DNA from: Actinomycetota bacterium
Lineage (GTDB): Bacteria > Zhuqueibacterota > Zhuqueibacteria > Residuimicrobiales > Krinioviventaceae
Reading direction: 5' to 3'
NCBI GenBank assembly: GCA_011682565.1
Contig: JAACEJ010000081.1
Location: forward strand, 1 to 9,683
DNA: 9,683 bases
The notes under the pieces were generated by a model. That model did not search any database and had not been told where the DNA came from. It saw only the letters and a list, made by a program, of their open reading frames with translations. Each line of letters opens with the position of its first letter. Position 1 is the first letter of the stretch. The translations under genes were made by a program, and so were the position numbers. Below, in pieces: positions 7,301 through 9,683 of this stretch.

Positions 7301-7563
7301 GATTCCTCGATATAGTCCAGGTTTTTTACGGAAGGAGCTTTCGCCTCGATATATCCGACGATGTGGTTCTCACCGTCCCATACACGGAAATCTGGATTGC
7401 CCGCTTCGGTATTTTTGGGCAGGATCGTCACATCCGGTTTTTTGAGCTTTTGTTTCTCAGCAAAATTTAGAAGCAAATCTTTGAGATGCGCGTAGTAACT
7501 TTCTTCGCGTGCGTCCCCCCTGTTCAAAGTCATTTGCAGATCTTGCAGATATTTTTTCAACAT
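4399..7563 (-). CDS. Single-chain restriction-modification enzyme, type ISP/IIG-like, without helicase domain
   Basis: One 1054-residue chain combines DNA cleavage, adenine-N6 methylation and target recognition. Residues 1-130 carry a PD-(D/E)xK nuclease signature (NPDF with Asp58, then Glu73-Ala-Lys75). Residues 160-320 form a helical connector. The methyltransferase follows: motif X GVYYTP (324-329), motif I DPAAGTLTFP (363-372, a variant of DPACGSG) and catalytic motif IV NPPY (484-487). The remaining half, with phrases such as DNPTFRGMRQSL, YRPFDTRWIFYHD and YIYGIFYSNTYRRKY, matches the style of the type ISP C-terminal target-recognition region. Full type ISP enzymes such as LlaBIII have a helicase between nuclease and methylase and are about 1.5 times longer; none fits here. 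It starts 2 bases after the glycosyltransferase stop (TGAAAATG), suggesting translational coupling, with only a weak GGTC site. Recognition sequence is unknown. A phage-defence role is inferred from the family. Confidence 0.9.
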   Translation of the reverse strand: MLKKYLQDLQMTLNRGDAREESYYAHLKDLLLNFAEKQKLKKPDVTILPKNTEAGNPDFRVWDGENHIVGYIEAKAPSVKNLDYIEESEQLIRYCSTFPNVILTNFYEFRLYRYGELVSQVTVGRADIARKLETAPPVENEKSFYELLDRFFSFSLPSIRTSKVLSLELAKRTRFLRDEIITIELAEEQKKNHKAILGFYEAFKKYLIAALTEEQFADLYAQTITYGLFAARSRAEKDFNRKLAFTYIPNTIGILRDVFQFISLGDAPKPLQIIVDDISEVLKVTDVKNILQTYFREGKGKDPIIHFYETFLSAYDPAIRERRGVYYTPEPVVSYIVKSLHQLLKTHFNLSDGLANENVTILDPAAGTLTFPAEALKIAVAEFIQKYGEGGKHNFIKRQILPNFYAFELMMAPYAIGHLKMSFLFEELDYHLAEDERFNLYLTNTLEIEELEQINIPGLSSLSEESHLAGKVKKEQPILVIMGNPPYSGISANSNEWTERLLKDDIGGAQSYYKVDGEPLAEKNPKWLQDDYVKFLRFAQWKIDQAGFGIVGMITNHSYLDNPTFRGMRQSLTKTFNEIYILDLHGNSLKKETAPGGNKDENVFDIRQGVAIAIFIKQKNKKGCKVYHNDLYGLREDKYQWLVKNDFKKKNYSEIKPQSPWYFFFPMAIERFYDYLHWRSINQVFPLNGVGMTTARDSFVIDFDKKSLENRIRLFKNSKLQDDELHSFFQIKKKKGWDIRKAWNMLQSISDSELSDYIKPVMYRPFDTRWIFYHDSIVWRTVKKVMRHLLEGENIGITWTRPQSPQYEFSALISDSIIDQCVVGNKSSGAGISYIGPLYLYPEKEKSKSKAGSTMMMVFEPRAKYVSRRPNIDAKIYQQLKETYSKEPSPEEILYYIYGIFYSNTYRRKYAEFLKIDFPRVPFTANFEVFGKVAAYGKQLADLHLFKSKTLDHPISKYHGSGDNDRIEKIKYDENANCIYINNGKYFDDVTPELWNYQIGGYRVLHKYLKDRKGRMMEAPRLYSRIITAIGKTIVLQKQIDAVYSQVEKKTIEF

Positions 7564-7565
7564 TT

Positions 7566-8819
7566 TCAGTCGACCAAATTATTCAATATTTCTGCAAGCT
7601 GTTTCGTTTGCAGTTTTCTATTAAATTTTTGCACATCATTTTTCGTCGTCTGCGCAGGTAGATGAATAATCTTTGTAATTGTTTCAGCAATAGCGCCCCT
7701 GCTTTCAGGGTCTAATATAAAAACATGTGCGAACTTTTCCAAAAGAGATTTTGTATCAACAACATTTGTAATGGCAATGACCGGTTTTAAGGCGCCCAAA
7801 TACTCGAAAGTTTTTCCCGGAATAAAATGGTCTCCGGGTTTTCCAAGCGCTATAAGCAAAAAAGCATCGGCATGGACAAGATCGCGCAGCGCTTCCCGAT
7901 GCGTTTTGTAGCCATGATATTCGACGGCATCCTGCACATCAAACTTTTTAACAAGTCCGGGGAAATTTCCCAGCAAATCATGTCCGACAAAGCGAAACAA
8001 GATTTTTTTATAAACTTGCGGCTGCTTTTTTTTTAATTCTGCAAGAGCGCGTAAAAGTTCTTCCGGTTGGCTGAATTTTGTAATGGAACCACAATGGCAA
8101 AAAACAAACTTTTGCTTTTCAACTTGCTCAACCGCAGGAAAATCAGCAGGATCAAAGCCATTCGGAATCCAATGAACATTTTTCGCACGTTGGTCAAATT
8201 CATTTTTCATTTCGCTTGTAACGCAGACGATGGCGTCAGCCGAATGTAACACCCGTTTTTGCAATAGCCGGTTCATCCATTGCTGATAAAATGTCGGTTC
8301 GTGGACGACAACACCCCCGGCCCAGGAATCTCTAAAATCCGCCACCCATTTCAAACCGTATGTTTTTGCCAGCTTTTTTCCAATGAGTTGCACCGAATGC
8401 GGCGGCGACGTTGTATACAATGCATCAAACTTTTCATAGGCCAGTAATTTATCAACGGTCTTGAGAGCATGGTGCTTCCACAGAATTTTGCTGTCGGGCA
8501 AAAGAAAAAACGGGATGATAAACTCATTCAAAGTGGAGATAAAACCGCCGGAAGATTTTGTTCCCAAACTCTCTTTTTTTGACGGGCGATATTTTGCCAT
8601 CAATCTCTGCGGGTCAAAAGATTCTGTGCGGATAATGCGCACCGCCTGTATTTCATCGAGCAAACCCGGGTCCTGCGCCCAATAGGCAATAGGCTTTACG
8701 GTCACCACCGTCGGCTCCCAACCAAACTCTGGAAGGTATTTAGCAAATTTCGCCGCTCTTTGCGTCCCCCCCATTCCGATCGGGGGAAAATAGTATGAGA
8801 GCATTAACAGCTTTTTCAA
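7566..8819 (-). CDS. Family 4 (GT-B fold) glycosyltransferase
   Basis: GT4 enzymes transfer a sugar from a nucleotide donor to a growing glycan, usually at the cytoplasmic face of the inner membrane. The 417-residue protein has the N-terminal acceptor domain (SYYFPPIGMGGTQRAAKFA at 8-26, then WVADFRDSW at 158-166), the hinge motif IPNGFD (218-223), the donor-domain glycine strand FCHCGSITK (240-248), and the donor-site motif GKTFEYLGALKPVIAI (335-350). Glu339 is the second glutamate of the EX7E motif, while the first position is His331, a variation. The start is TTG at 8819, supported by an AGG site 5 bases upstream and by overlap with the epimerase stop (TTGA). The first in-frame ATG, at 8804, would remove part of the first beta strand. 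The preceding epimerase gene suggests surface polysaccharide assembly. Donor and acceptor cannot be read from sequence. Confidence 0.92.
   Translation of the reverse strand: MKKLLMLSYYFPPIGMGGTQRAAKFAKYLPEFGWEPTVVTVKPIAYWAQDPGLLDEIQAVRIIRTESFDPQRLMAKYRPSKKESLGTKSSGGFISTLNEFIIPFFLLPDSKILWKHHALKTVDKLLAYEKFDALYTTSPPHSVQLIGKKLAKTYGLKWVADFRDSWAGGVVVHEPTFYQQWMNRLLQKRVLHSADAIVCVTSEMKNEFDQRAKNVHWIPNGFDPADFPAVEQVEKQKFVFCHCGSITKFSQPEELLRALAELKKKQPQVYKKILFRFVGHDLLGNFPGLVKKFDVQDAVEYHGYKTHREALRDLVHADAFLLIALGKPGDHFIPGKTFEYLGALKPVIAITNVVDTKSLLEKFAHVFILDPESRGAIAETITKIIHLPAQTTKNDVQKFNRKLQTKQLAEILNNLVD
8766..8786. repeat. G7 tract with facing C5 tract inside the glycosyltransferase gene
   Basis: On the coding strand five C residues (8782-8786) are followed nine bases later by seven G residues (8766-8772), around codons 12-18. 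They encode the PPIGMGG motif. The tracts can pair as a hairpin, and the G7 run is the longest G/C homopolymer noticed in the window. A frame slip here would truncate the enzyme early. Confidence 0.5.
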
Positions 8820-9683
8820 AATGCCTGTTTCCTGATTGTTATTTTTTCAAAAACTTTATAGAAAAACCATCGCACACGATTAACCGGATTTTTCAGCATA
8901 CCTTGCCAGCGCTCGGCCAGGCGAAAAAATAGATCTTTGTTGTAAAGTTCAGCCAAGGCCCTCATCTGACGAACATGAAGCTCCTGGTACATGCCCGATG
9001 CCAGTCTTTTTTTTTCGAACAAATCGTAGCGACACCAATAACCGGTATCCCAACGCTTCCAGTTCCTGACAAGCGTTGCCACACCCCGCTGCTCGAGTTC
9101 CATTGCCGCCGGGTCTTTGAAAAATGCAGCATAATCGTGAACGCCGAACAGAGCAAAGATATGACCGTTGAGGACGTGCACAGGAGCAGAGATCGCATAC
9201 TCTTCAAACACAACATCCCCGTTTTGTAAATACGAGCAAACACCGCCATCCTGAACGCGATGAAAAAATGCAGCAAATGCTTCTTTTGCGACATTTAAAA
9301 ATTCCTGCCGGGGCTGAAGTTGGTAAAGTCTGATGAGCAGTGAAATCGCTTCTCCTTGTGCCATAGCCGAAATCCACGCACCCGAATGCCCGTAAAACTT
9401 TAAATCAAAATCATGGACCCAGGCTTTGACATGGGGACGCCATTCCCGGATATTTTGTACAAGCCATTCTCCGCAGCGAAAAGCGTTGTTCAACAACTCT
9501 GTTTGCTTTTTCTTGTCCCACCGGGCTAATTGAAACAGGCCATACTGGGCAATGGTAATCGTGTAATATTGTAATCCCAATCCGGGCCCATAATCCACAC
9601 GGGGGATTCCATTCACATCGAAATGATATGCACGAAAATCTTCCAGGCCGGCCCAGTCAATATAATAGCTCAGAGGGATAACA
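8816..9683 (-). CDS. D-glucuronyl C5-epimerase domain protein (partial, N-terminus outside window)
   Basis: Glucuronyl C5-epimerases convert D-glucuronate to L-iduronate units within a polymer, as in heparan sulfate maturation. Bacterial members occur in polysaccharide loci. The frame is open to the right edge, giving 288 visible residues beginning IPLSYYIDWAGLEDF. The GTG at 9616 is internal, since conserved-looking sequence (HFDVNGIPRVDYG) crosses it. Family signatures visible are NGIPRVDYG (24-32), QYYTITIAQYGL (38-49), GAWISAMAQGEAISLL (101-116), PVHVLNGHIFALFG (167-180), WDTGYWCRYDL (211-221) and YQELHVRQMRAL (232-243). The domain is predicted to be an alpha/alpha barrel, and tyrosines in the last two motifs lie where catalytic tyrosines occur in this family. 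The C-terminal tail is basic and aromatic. No signal peptide can be judged because the start is missing. It overlaps the glycosyltransferase by 4 bases, so the two probably serve one glycan pathway. Confidence 0.85.
   Translation of the reverse strand, partial: VIPLSYYIDWAGLEDFRAYHFDVNGIPRVDYGPGLGLQYYTITIAQYGLFQLARWDKKKQTELLNNAFRCGEWLVQNIREWRPHVKAWVHDFDLKFYGHSGAWISAMAQGEAISLLIRLYQLQPRQEFLNVAKEAFAAFFHRVQDGGVCSYLQNGDVVFEEYAISAPVHVLNGHIFALFGVHDYAAFFKDPAAMELEQRGVATLVRNWKRWDTGYWCRYDLFEKKRLASGMYQELHVRQMRALAELYNKDLFFRLAERWQGMLKNPVNRVRWFFYKVFEKITIRKQAF

Noticed and set aside
8026..8034. A9 homopolymer (coding strand) in the glycosyltransferase gene as a programmed frameshift site.
   Set aside because: The gene reads correctly through it (Leu-Lys-Lys-Lys-Gln), and no alternative-frame product of interest follows. 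It is kept only as a side note to the G7 tract.

Overview
This window comes from a bacterial chromosome of moderately low GC. It has compact gene packing, Shine-Dalgarno sites and TTG starts beside ATG, with every recognisable gene on the minus strand. The gene content (a long M23 peptidase with the insert-bearing catalytic domain common in Bacteroidota and relatives, and LexA with a GAAC-N4-GTT type operator) loosely suggests a member of the FCB superphylum such as Calditrichota or a neighbouring lineage. This is a low-confidence guess from style alone. No mobile element, tRNA, rRNA or CRISPR array was seen.

Reading in the direction of transcription (from the right edge leftwards), the first block is five tightly packed genes: a D-glucuronyl C5-epimerase-domain protein (5' end outside the window), a family 4 glycosyltransferase that overlaps it by 4 bases with a TTG start, a 1054-residue single-chain restriction-modification enzyme of the type ISP/IIG class that starts 2 bases after the glycosyltransferase stop, a secreted M23 metallopeptidase, and a rhomboid intramembrane serine protease 15 bases further on. 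The spacing suggests co-transcription at least in pairs (epimerase-glycosyltransferase-RM, and peptidase-rhomboid). The first two genes point to biosynthesis of a uronic-acid-containing surface glycan. The peptidase and rhomboid act at the envelope and membrane. The RM gene is the functional outlier of the run.

A gene-free stretch of about 330 bases separates this block from the second unit, lexA followed 19-22 bases later by an unrecognised acidic, helical ORF cut by the left edge. The lexA promoter can be read directly: TTGACA, a 16-base spacer, TATCTT, then a TGAAC-N4-GTTTA palindrome (in plus-strand reading) over the predicted transcription start. A second, near-identical palindrome lies 157 bases further upstream. 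Together they give a self-consistent SOS operator for this organism and predict that the gene after lexA is DNA-damage inducible.

The most interesting points are the twin LexA boxes and the unknown gene in the lexA operon, the helicase-less ISP-like RM enzyme embedded in a glycan/envelope gene run, and the pairing of a glucuronyl C5-epimerase domain with a glycosyltransferase in a bacterium.
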